NCBI RefSeq assembly: GCF_000024725.1
Contig: NC_013960.1
Location: 372,001 to 436,000, forward strand
DNA length: 64,000 nt
Source of the DNA: Nitrosococcus halophilus Nc 4
GTDB taxonomy: Bacteria; Pseudomonadota; Gammaproteobacteria; Nitrosococcales; Nitrosococcaceae
Reading direction: 5' to 3'
This document shows positions 33,857-42,016 of the stretch, piece after piece; within the stretch, counting starts at the first letter, position 1; every line of letters starts with the position of its first letter. Under the pieces are notes generated by a model that was given only the letters and a program-made list of their open reading frames with translations, searched no databases and had not been told where the DNA came from. A program made the position numbers and the translations under genes.

Positions 33857-36800
33857 TTAGGCTCGCACTAGGGACTCTAATTGGCTATTCAGTACTGTAA
33901 AAGGTAGCAGATCCGTGGGCGAGGTTTCCTGCAGTTCTTCCAGCAGTCTTTGGTACTTCAATAATTTTTGTTGCCGATCTTGGGCAGCAAAAAAAGTCGC
34001 CATGCTGCGATCCGGCGTGGCGAGTATTGCCAAAGTCAAGGTTGCTAGATAAGCCCTGAATCGTTCCCTAAAGGTGGTTTGCGCTCTGCGTTCCCAGCGG
34101 TCACGCACCGGCACCCGGCTCAGTAGATCCTTGATATCCGGGTAGCCTAAATAATTGGAGACTCCTTCATAAGCGCTCACCACAGTGGTAAATTCTTCTC
34201 CCGACTCATTGACGAGATCGACTAGGAGGGGAAAATCGGTGAGACGATCCCAAAGGGCAATGCGGCGAGCAAGTGCTGCTGTAAAACCTTCTTCTTGTAG
34301 CTCCTTGAGCTTTTCCGAAAAAAGCCGGCGCTCGGATTCGGATAAATTTTGTTCTTGGTGTTGCTCATACTGTGCTAAGTGATCATGGAGGGAGGAGAGG
34401 GTTTCTTCACGGGGGGTAATGGGTTTGTCTTGACTCACCGTCCAGTGGCAGAAACTGGCCAAAGTATCCTCAAGCTGTAACAACAGCGCATGTTGGCGAG
34501 CGCTCGGAATAATGTTATCTAATGCATAGATTTGGGCACGCAGAGCCTCACCTGCCAGCACTTTATCAAAGGTCAAATAAGTGACCACAAGCGTGGTGAT
34601 GGCGGTACCTTTTAATTCTTCTATCCAGGTAAGAAAGGTGCAGCCTGCGTGATCAATAATCGTGTTGCACAAGATGGTGGCCGTAATTTCCTTGGCGAGG
34701 GGATGATCGTATAGTTGGTTACCAAACTGGTCGGTTATCGCCTGTGGAAAATAACGGACGACAAATTCTTGCAGAAATAGCGAAGACAAAAAATCTGGCT
34801 GCTCTAATAGGATTTGGTAAAGTTGCATTTTGCTATAGGACATTAAAACCGCCAACTCCGGGCGGGTTAAACCTTCACCATGTCGCGCCAGGACTTCCTT
34901 GTGGTGGGGAAATGCATCGGCAAGACGATCCAGCAACCCTGCATTTTCTAGGCGATTCGCCACCTCCATGAAAGGTTCCAGGTCCCGTAGGCAGCGCTGC
35001 CGATCCAGGGACAAGCATAGGCTCTGGCTGTAGTTGTTTGCCAGCACCTGTTGGCACACTTCTTCCTTGACCTTTTCCAGGCACTGGTTCTGTTCTTCCC
35101 AGGAAGTGATGATTCCTTTTTCCCTTAAATGATTAAAAAGGATTTTGAGGTTCACCTCATGGTCGGAAAGATCCACCCCCCCGGAGTTATCGATAGCGTC
35201 CGTGTTGATATGGCCACCCCCCAGGGCGTATTCGGTACGCCCCTTCTGGGTAAAGCCCAGATTGGCCCCTTCACCCACGACCCGGGCTTGTACTTGGGAG
35301 GCGTCGACCCGAACCGAGTCATTGGCCCGGTCCCCCACATCCAGATGCTTTTCCGTGCTTGCCTTAACATAGGTGCCAATGCCGCCGAACCAGAGGAGAT
35401 CAGCCGGGGCGGTGAGGAGCAAGCGAATCAGTCCTTCGCCATCCATGAATCGGTGCCGGGTGTTGAGCCACTGGCGGACCTGAGGGGAAAGGGGGATATC
35501 CTTGTCCTGGCGGGAATAAACTCCTCCTCCCTCGGAAATGAGGGTTCTGTCATAGTCATCCCAGGAGGACCCCGGTAGTTCAAATAATCGTTTCCGCTCT
35601 TTATAGGAAACTTCCGGGTCTGGGTCGGGATCAATAAAGATATGGGCGGCCCCAAAGGCGGCCCGCAAGCGTGTTTGACGGGAGAGCAGCATGCCATTGC
35701 CGAACACATCCCCGTCCATGCTGCCAACGCCTACCGCGGTAAAGGGTTGGGTTTGAATATCCTGATCCAGTTCACGGAAATGCCGCTTCACGCACTCCCA
35801 GGCGCCCCGGGCGGTGATCCCCAGTTTTTTATGATGGTAGCCAAAAGCGCCGCCACTGGCGAAAGCGTCGCCAAGCCAGAAATGATATTGCTTCGCCACT
35901 TCATTGGCGGTATCGGGGAGATGGGCCGTGCCCTTATCGGCGGCAACCACCAGATAAGGGTCGGCTTCGTCATAGGCGACGATTTTGGGCGGACGGACAA
36001 TGGCGTCCCCTTGCCGGTTGTCGGTAAGGTCGAGGAGCCCTTGAATGAAGGTGATGTAGGCCTGTTTCGACAGCCTGGCCCCTTCCTCACGGGTGCTAAA
36101 GGGACGTTTTACGATAAAGCCTCCTTTAGCTCCCACCGGTACGATAAGGGCATTTTTCATCATTTGAGTCTGCATCAACCCGAGGATCTCGGTGCGAAAA
36201 TCATCCGGGCGATCCGACCAACGCAGCCCGCCGCGGGCCACGTGTCCACCGCGCAGGTGAATCCCTTCCATGGCCGCCGAGTGGATGTAGATTTCATACA
36301 TGGGCCTAGGGGTGGGCATATCAATCACGCCTAAGCTGCTAATTTTAAAAGCAAGGAAATAATCCTTTTGGGTCTGCCTGCGGTAGAAGTTGGTGCGCAC
36401 GGTAGCATCAATGAGGTTAAACAAGGTCCGCAGAATACGGTCTTCATTGACATTGGTGACCGACTTGAGGGCGGTAGCCAGCTCCAGACGGATGGGAAGC
36501 AGTCCTTCTTCTTCCCGCCGCATCGGGTCCTCCCAACGGGGATCGGGACGAAATCGGGCCTCAAAATAGCGGCATAGGAGCAAGGCCACCTGGGGATTAT
36601 GGCTGAGGGACTGGTGGAAGCGAGAGAGGGTAAAAGGCGTCCCCAGTTGGAAGTAATAATTCCGATAGCTACGGAATATATCGATTTCCTTCCAGGAGAG
36701 CCCGGTCAGTACCAGTAGCTCATTCAGGGGATCATTATCGACTTCGCCGCGAAACAAAGCCGTCAAAGCGTCCAGAAGAGGGGCGCGCAGGGAAGAAAGG

Positions 36801-38635
36801 GGTTTGGCTGTGTCTCTGGTCACTTTCACAGAAAAGCTTTTAATAAAAAGCCCTCGATTTTCCACCTTGAGGGCAAATCGAACCTGATCGATCACCCTTA
36901 AACCCAAATTTTCCAGCACGGGCATGAGCTCATCGAGAAAACTTTCCCGGGAGCTATAAAACTGAAGACGATAATGTTCCTTCGGTAGTTCGTAACGGGA
37001 GTCCCACAAATCGATGAATTGCTGCTCCGTCTCCAAGACGTGTTCTAGGCCCTTGATATCTTGCAGCGCCGCCTGGGGGGGGATGAGTGCCCGATATTCC
37101 GGAGAAAACCCCCTGCGGTATTTATTCCATAAAACTTCTCCCTGTTCCTTTCCCATGGCCTGTTGCAGCAATAACTGGAGCTTATAATCCCAGGGTTTGG
37201 CAATTTGGGAGAGCGTATTTTCCAGCCGGTTAATAGGAATATGGACTTCCTTTTGTTGGGGCAGGAAAGTCAAGTGCAAACCTACATAATGATTGCGGGT
37301 TCCTCGGATGACCTGGGAATTTTCAAGCCTTCCGGTGAAGGCGCGACAGAGGTAGGCTTCAATGTCGCTTAAATGGGACTCATCAAAAAAATCTTGGGGG
37401 ATAAGAACGAGGGTGGCAATTCTCGTCGGGCTAGGACTGGCAAGAATAAGCAGCTTGACAAGGTCAGAGCGATAGAGAAAGGACAGTAAGGAGCGGGCAA
37501 TGATTTGCAATTGTATCTCGCCCATAAAAAATAGCTCTACCTTAGGGAAAAGATTGAACAGCTCAATCAGCTTATCGTACTCATGACCAGCGGTAGGCAC
37601 GTGTAACTGTTTTAAGCTTTGTTCCACTTTGTTCCGCAACGCCGGGATATTCATCGCCGTGCCTGCAAGCGCCGTTTCAGAGAATAAGCCGATAAAAGCG
37701 TGCTCCTTGTGTTTTCCTTTTTCTAAGGGCTCTTGAAATCCAAGATAAACCAGGGGCTCGGAGCGATAAAGAGCGCTTTTTATTGCCGTTTGCTGGACGA
37801 GTACGGGGAATTCTCGCTGAACCTCCTCAGGGCCTAAGATCGCCAGTAAAGGAGAGAGGTTTGCCTTTGTGGTTAAAGAACCCAACAAGGAATCAAGGGA
37901 CAAACCCAACCGTTCATTTTCTTGGAGATGGAATTCTCCGTCAGCTTGAGAGTTGACTATGAAACAATGATAGGAAAAGGGAATAAAAGCACCTTCTCGA
38001 ATCCAGCCGAGGAAATTCCGCCAGGGTTGAAAAACCGAAGCCTGTTCTAATTGACTCAGTTTGGCGGCCAGAGATTCTTTATTTCTTTGAACGTTTAAAG
38101 CTTGCGAGAATATTTTCTCAATACAAGCCGTAAAGTTTTGTAAATGTTCTTTATCGGTTTCTTCGAGTTTCAGAAGAATCAATGATTCTTTGGGGCCTAA
38201 TTCGCTGCCTGCCTTTAAATCAATAATTTCCTGGCCCTGGCGTTTTATCATCAAGACATGGTGGGCCATTATTTCAAAGGTTAAGTCTTGCGATTCTTGT
38301 AAGGCCTTGAGGGAAGCAATCAGATAGGAAGCATCGGGGGAACTTATCAGCACCAAGGTGCCGGTTTTCTCCGGGAAGGGTAGGCAGTGGGCTGCAATTT
38401 CGGTTTCACGTGCGCCAATGATGGTAAAAAATTGGGTTATCAGGGGGGCGAGGCGGTAGCTAGGAACGGAGAGCAAAAAAGAGTCAGGCGTAATGAGTAA
38501 ACTGGAGAGCGTTTTAAGAAATCGTTTTTCGTGGATTTTTTTTTGTTTATCTAAGAGTGAATGAATTTCAATCAGTTTTTGTTCATAATCGCTGTAGGTG
38601 CCTTGGGATTCACGGACTTCCACAAAAATTTTCAT
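33857..38635 (-). CDS. gdh: NAD-specific glutamate dehydrogenase, large (about 180 kDa) type
   Basis: This 1592-aa protein has the length of the large bacterial GDH class. It has a long N-terminal regulatory part of about 700 residues, then the catalytic core with GGLRWSDRPDDFRTEILGLM and GAKGGFIVKRP (substrate Lys). The NAD domain shows VAVGVGSMDGDVFGNGMLLS-type sequence (VGSMDGDVFGNGMLLS), with EGANLGFTQKGRTEYA further on. It oxidises glutamate to 2-oxoglutarate and ammonia in the cytoplasm. It stands alone, convergent with the membrane protein at 33814. The ATG at 38635 gives the expected N-terminus. Confidence 0.95.
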   Translation of the reverse strand: MKIFVEVRESQGTYSDYEQKLIEIHSLLDKQKKIHEKRFLKTLSSLLITPDSFLLSVPSYRLAPLITQFFTIIGARETEIAAHCLPFPEKTGTLVLISSPDASYLIASLKALQESQDLTFEIMAHHVLMIKRQGQEIIDLKAGSELGPKESLILLKLEETDKEHLQNFTACIEKIFSQALNVQRNKESLAAKLSQLEQASVFQPWRNFLGWIREGAFIPFSYHCFIVNSQADGEFHLQENERLGLSLDSLLGSLTTKANLSPLLAILGPEEVQREFPVLVQQTAIKSALYRSEPLVYLGFQEPLEKGKHKEHAFIGLFSETALAGTAMNIPALRNKVEQSLKQLHVPTAGHEYDKLIELFNLFPKVELFFMGEIQLQIIARSLLSFLYRSDLVKLLILASPSPTRIATLVLIPQDFFDESHLSDIEAYLCRAFTGRLENSQVIRGTRNHYVGLHLTFLPQQKEVHIPINRLENTLSQIAKPWDYKLQLLLQQAMGKEQGEVLWNKYRRGFSPEYRALIPPQAALQDIKGLEHVLETEQQFIDLWDSRYELPKEHYRLQFYSSRESFLDELMPVLENLGLRVIDQVRFALKVENRGLFIKSFSVKVTRDTAKPLSSLRAPLLDALTALFRGEVDNDPLNELLVLTGLSWKEIDIFRSYRNYYFQLGTPFTLSRFHQSLSHNPQVALLLCRYFEARFRPDPRWEDPMRREEEGLLPIRLELATALKSVTNVNEDRILRTLFNLIDATVRTNFYRRQTQKDYFLAFKISSLGVIDMPTPRPMYEIYIHSAAMEGIHLRGGHVARGGLRWSDRPDDFRTEILGLMQTQMMKNALIVPVGAKGGFIVKRPFSTREEGARLSKQAYITFIQGLLDLTDNRQGDAIVRPPKIVAYDEADPYLVVAADKGTAHLPDTANEVAKQYHFWLGDAFASGGAFGYHHKKLGITARGAWECVKRHFRELDQDIQTQPFTAVGVGSMDGDVFGNGMLLSRQTRLRAAFGAAHIFIDPDPDPEVSYKERKRLFELPGSSWDDYDRTLISEGGGVYSRQDKDIPLSPQVRQWLNTRHRFMDGEGLIRLLLTAPADLLWFGGIGTYVKASTEKHLDVGDRANDSVRVDASQVQARVVGEGANLGFTQKGRTEYALGGGHINTDAIDNSGGVDLSDHEVNLKILFNHLREKGIITSWEEQNQCLEKVKEEVCQQVLANNYSQSLCLSLDRQRCLRDLEPFMEVANRLENAGLLDRLADAFPHHKEVLARHGEGLTRPELAVLMSYSKMQLYQILLEQPDFLSSLFLQEFVVRYFPQAITDQFGNQLYDHPLAKEITATILCNTIIDHAGCTFLTWIEELKGTAITTLVVTYLTFDKVLAGEALRAQIYALDNIIPSARQHALLLQLEDTLASFCHWTVSQDKPITPREETLSSLHDHLAQYEQHQEQNLSESERRLFSEKLKELQEEGFTAALARRIALWDRLTDFPLLVDLVNESGEEFTTVVSAYEGVSNYLGYPDIKDLLSRVPVRDRWERRAQTTFRERFRAYLATLTLAILATPDRSMATFFAAQDRQQKLLKYQRLLEELQETSPTDLLPFTVLNSQLESLVRA

Positions 38636-38714
38636 AAGAATACGGCGGCAGATATGGGTATTATGATTGTTGCCCTATTTCACTATATCAGGGCATGAAT
38701 TGCAAAGCCCTTTC

Positions 38715-38858
38715 AGAAGCCGTTTTAAAAATATTTAGTAGCGCCGATACGGTGTTGAGGCACGTTTTGCGATGCCCATGTATGAGCGCATACACTACGC
38801 TTTTTAAACACGCCTCGCCTGATCTCAGCACGGAATTGCTATTTTTTAAAACAGCTTT
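38715..38858. repeat. Possible degenerate MITE of the GAAGCTGTT family
   Basis: The ends AGAAGCCGTTTTAAAAAT (38715-38732) and ATTTTTTAAAACAGCTTTTC (38841-38860) are imperfect inverted repeats and resemble the ends of the elements at 29524 and 31845. The body contains TGAGCGCATACACTACGC-like sequence and a small frame with no protein character. It fills the 250-bp gap between the glutamate dehydrogenase start and the anti-sigma gene. Confidence 0.45.
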
Positions 38859-38889
38859 TCATGATAGGGGAGATTGAGGATTAAGGGGC

Positions 38890-39315
38890 TCAATCAAGAA
38901 TTTTTCTCATTTCTAACACATTCCCTCCATTAATTTTATGGTAGCTCACAGAATCCATGATGGACTTGATCAAAAAAATGCCGCGGCCCCGTTCCCCAGG
39001 ATCTTCTAGGTCGGGCGTTTTCACCCGGTCAAGGTCAAAGCCCTGCCCGTGGTCATAAACTTTGATGCATAATTGATCGGGTAAAACCTGAATGGTGACA
39101 TGGACGGTTTGCTCACTGTCCCCCGTATTCCCATGCTCAATCGCATTGACTAGGGCTTCGGTCAAGGCCAGATTAAGATGGTAGGCGAGGGCTTTGCGGT
39201 CACCGCTATAGCGATCCAGCTCTTCAGCAACTTTTTCGCCGATTTCTCCAATAAAACCGAGATAGCAGGTTTTATTTGGGACCACGATGTCTAATTGAAT
39301 ATCCCCATTACACAT
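38890..39315 (-). CDS. Anti-sigma factor-type serine kinase (RsbW/SpoIIAB-like HATPase)
   Basis: This 141-aa GHKL ATPase has the N-box EALVNAIEHGN, G1 box YDHGQGFD and G2 box GERGRGIFLIKSIMD. The family phosphorylates a STAS partner and binds a sigma factor or another target in partner-switching systems. The ATG at 39315 follows GCGAGG, and longer upstream reading would run into the STAS gene. The STAS gene lies directly upstream on the same strand, with 13 bp between the repaired STAS stop and this start, so they are an operon. No sigma factor or PP2C phosphatase is visible here. Confidence 0.88.
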   Translation of the reverse strand: MCNGDIQLDIVVPNKTCYLGFIGEIGEKVAEELDRYSGDRKALAYHLNLALTEALVNAIEHGNTGDSEQTVHVTIQVLPDQLCIKVYDHGQGFDLDRVKTPDLEDPGERGRGIFLIKSIMDSVSYHKINGGNVLEMRKILD

Positions 39316-39368
39316 GGCAACCTCGCTGCTAGTTGCTGCCGAGGGCTTCCTGAACAGAAGGATAGATA

Positions 39369-39665
39369 TCAAAGACCCGGTGCAAAACGGGTAAGTTCGA
39401 ACATGGATTGCACCTGGGATTGAAGACCACACAATTTAAAGCTTCCATTCCGGAGGCTAGTATTTTTATGGCCAGAGAGCAATGCGCCAAGGCCGGAACT
39501 GTCAATAAACCGGACCTCTGCTAAATCCACCACCAGGTGAATTTTTCCATTTTCCCCTAGCTCTAGCATTCGGTCTTTTAATTCTCCTGAGTTGTGGGCA
39601 TCTAGGCGTTTTTCCTTGATATAAAGGACTACTGTCCCGTTACTTTTCTCCATGTGCAGATTCAT
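39369..39665 (-). CDS. STAS-domain anti-anti-sigma factor, apparent frameshift near the C-terminus
   Basis: The protein contains TVVLYIKEKRLDAHNSGELK and VVDLAEVRFIDSSGLGALLSGHK, the STAS signature with the phospho-acceptor Ser in DSSGLG. It ends early as FELTRFAPGL. Moving one base at the CGTTTTGCAC run (about 39383) restores the family-like ending HRVFDIYPSVQEALGSN with a stop at 39329-39331. One extra T in the T-run is therefore likely, either a real mutation or a read error. ATG 39665 is preferred because GGAGA precedes it; an ATG at 39677 is in frame. Partner: the HATPase gene just downstream. Confidence 0.85.
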   Translation of the reverse strand: MNLHMEKSNGTVVLYIKEKRLDAHNSGELKDRMLELGENGKIHLVVDLAEVRFIDSSGLGALLSGHKNTSLRNGSFKLCGLQSQVQSMFELTRFAPGL

Positions 39666-39898
39666 AGGTATCTCCATGCTGGAAAAAGGGCCTCCTCTCT
39701 ACATTGAGATTCTCTGGAAGGAGAAGCGGCTGATCCCTATAACTATATAGTCAAATCATAGAAAATTATACTGAGTCATGCTGAGCTGTTGATCCGCTGA
39801 TGGAGGCCGGGATCGATCCTTGCCTCAAGGTGTTGGGAAGTGGGAACCTTAGCCAAGGGGATTGGTCACAAAAATAAGACAAGACTAAATGTAATTCA

Positions 39899-41401
39899 TT
39901 GAATTTGCAGAACTCTACTGACGATTTACAACAGCTCATAGGGATTTTGCCCCGCAGTCTCCGCACCGTCTTGCAGGGGCTGCCGCAGCAACATCTTTTG
40001 GAAATTATCATGGATGTGGGGCGTTCGCCCCAGGCCCGTTTTTCTGGGCAAACGGTTAATTTGTCCGCAGACCCTGTGAGCCCCGCAGATTTAGAGCAGG
40101 TGGTCGCCTCAGTCGGCGAGTTTAGTGCCGATAATCGGGCCGGTATCGAGGGGACTTTGCACCGCATCTCCTGTTTGCGTAACCGCCGTGGAAAGATCAT
40201 TGGCTTGACCCTTCGAGTAGGACGGGCGGTGACGGGAACGATTGATTCCATCCGGGATCTTATTGAGCGGGGGGCGAGCCTACTGCTCCTGGGACGGCCA
40301 GGGGTGGGCAAAACGACCCGCTTACGGGAAATCGCACGGGTGCTGGCCGACGAATTCGGCAAGCGGGTGATCATCATTGATACCTCTAATGAAATCGCCG
40401 GTGATGGCGATATTCCCCATCCGGCCATTGGCAGTGCCCGCCGGATGCAAGTGCCCCATCCCGAGCGTCAGCATGGGGTCATGATCGAGGCGGTGGAAAA
40501 CCATATGCCGGAGGTCATTATCGTGGACGAGATCGGGACCGGGGCCGAGGCCACGGCGGCCCGGACCATTGCCGAACGGGGGGTGCAGCTCATTGGAACC
40601 GCCCATGGCAATACCTTAGAAAATCTGGTGATGAACCCCACTTTAGCCGATTTGGTGGGGGGAGTTCAGACCGTTACCCTAGGTGACGATGAGGCCCGGC
40701 TGCGGGGGACTCAAAAGACCATTAATGAGCGCAAGGCTCCCCCCACCTTTGATGCGGTGGTAGAAATTGTGGATCGGGAGGCGGTAATCGTCCATCCCGA
40801 TACGGCCGGTGCCGTAGATAAGTTGCTGCGGGGCCTTGACCCCGGTGGCATACGGCGCTCTCCCCAGGGGGAAGTAGTTTTCCTTCCTGAAGAACCGCCT
40901 CCCCAGGAGTCGCCTAGGCAAGTATCGACGATAAACCAGACAGGGTGGGTACGGATTCATCCCTATGCCCTGAGCCGCGATACGGTAGAGCGGGTCATCC
41001 GGGATTTGCGTCTGGAGGCCCGGACAGTCAAGCGTCCAGATCAAGCGGATTTCATATTGGCGCTCCGCTCCCGGGCTGAAGATGCCCGCTTACGGCGGAT
41101 ACTCCAAGCGACCCAGTTGCCCCTTTACGTGGTAAAAAAGAACACCACGGCTCAAATTCGGCGCCTATTGCAGAATGTGTTTAACATCCTCCATGGGATG
41201 CCAAGGGACGAGGTGGATGCTGCCGTGGGCGAGGCGGAAGCCGCTATCAAGCGAGTGATGGAAGAGGGAGTCACGGTGGCTTTATTACCCCGTCCGGCGT
41301 CGATGCGGAAGTTGCAGCACCGCCTTGCCGCCCGCCACCGTCTCACGGCAGAAAGCGTGGGCAGTGAGCCCCAACGACATTTGATCATCCATCCGACTTG
41401 A
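39899..41401 (+). CDS. SpoIIIAA/Ycf45-like AAA ATPase with C-terminal R3H domain
   Basis: This 500-aa protein has a Walker A GRPGVGKTT at about 132-140, Walker B EVIIVDEIGTGAEA, and the conserved SARRMQVPHPERQHGVMIEA and GTAHGNTLENLVMNPTLADL. This is the SpoIIIAA-like group that includes plastid/cyanobacterial Ycf45. The last 40 residues (LPRPASMRKLQHRLAARHRL and after) are an R3H single-strand nucleic acid-binding domain. Its cellular role is not established. The start is TTG 39899; no ATG or GTG with a better site lies upstream, and the next ATG (about 40010) would remove part of the N-terminal domain. Confidence 0.82.
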   Translation: MNLQNSTDDLQQLIGILPRSLRTVLQGLPQQHLLEIIMDVGRSPQARFSGQTVNLSADPVSPADLEQVVASVGEFSADNRAGIEGTLHRISCLRNRRGKIIGLTLRVGRAVTGTIDSIRDLIERGASLLLLGRPGVGKTTRLREIARVLADEFGKRVIIIDTSNEIAGDGDIPHPAIGSARRMQVPHPERQHGVMIEAVENHMPEVIIVDEIGTGAEATAARTIAERGVQLIGTAHGNTLENLVMNPTLADLVGGVQTVTLGDDEARLRGTQKTINERKAPPTFDAVVEIVDREAVIVHPDTAGAVDKLLRGLDPGGIRRSPQGEVVFLPEEPPPQESPRQVSTINQTGWVRIHPYALSRDTVERVIRDLRLEARTVKRPDQADFILALRSRAEDARLRRILQATQLPLYVVKKNTTAQIRRLLQNVFNILHGMPRDEVDAAVGEAEAAIKRVMEEGVTVALLPRPASMRKLQHRLAARHRLTAESVGSEPQRHLIIHPT

Positions 41402-41445
41402 GGGCGCTACCCTAGCACCCACTAGGGTCGCGCCCAGTGCAGTCG

Positions 41446-41847
41446 TTAGCGATTGTTGAGGCTAAAGCGGCCGGGACCGGTGAGAGTCAAGGCCAGGGCG
41501 GTCAACAAAAACATCCCCTGCAATTCCAAGGCCCAACCGCCCTGGGGGGTCAGATTGAGAAGTTCCGGGCGGTGAGCCAAAAAAATGGCAAAGAGCATGT
41601 TGATGGCGATCAATCCGGCGCCAACGCGGGCATACCAGCCGAGCAATAACAGGAGGGGTCCGCCAATCTCGCCGAGGTAAACACCATAGGCGGCGGAGGG
41701 TGGCAGACCGATCCCTTGCACCATCTCTTCGATACCACTGATGCCATGGGTGATTTTGCCGATCCCATGGAAGAGGATCAAAATGCCCAGCGTGAGCCGT
41801 AAAATCAGCTTACCGAGATCATCGGCCGTACCCAAACTCATACCCAT
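41446..41847 (-). CDS. DoxX family membrane protein
   Basis: This 133-aa protein has four hydrophobic segments and the DoxX pattern: LGKLILRLTLGILILFHGIGKI, GEIGGPLLLLLGWYARVGAGLIAINML, RPELLNLTPQGGWALELQGMFLLTALAL. DoxX proteins are small inner-membrane proteins related to a subunit of archaeal thiosulfate:quinone oxidoreductase, but in bacteria most have no defined function. It stands alone, convergent with the R3H ATPase, with its own upstream gap before the divergent GH31 gene. Confidence 0.85.
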   Translation of the reverse strand: MGMSLGTADDLGKLILRLTLGILILFHGIGKITHGISGIEEMVQGIGLPPSAAYGVYLGEIGGPLLLLLGWYARVGAGLIAINMLFAIFLAHRPELLNLTPQGGWALELQGMFLLTALALTLTGPGRFSLNNR

Positions 41848-42016
41848 AAATGTTTTGTCCCCCTTGCTCTGCTAATTGTCTCTACGGTCTTTGAAGTTGT
41901 TCTGGAATTTACTTTCGTTAGTTTAGCAAAAAGCAGGTAAAGCATTGCCTGGGTTTGGAGCCTATACTTTCTTCACTAAGCAAAAAATCCACTGCTGACA
42001 ACGAAGGGAAAAGGCC

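Noticed and set aside
35642-36334. 230-codon forward frame inside the glutamate dehydrogenase gene
   Set aside because: It is antisense to the catalytic core of the dehydrogenase and has no domain.
38695-38877. 60-codon frame upstream of gdh
   Set aside because: It lies within the inverted-repeat element and has no coding character.
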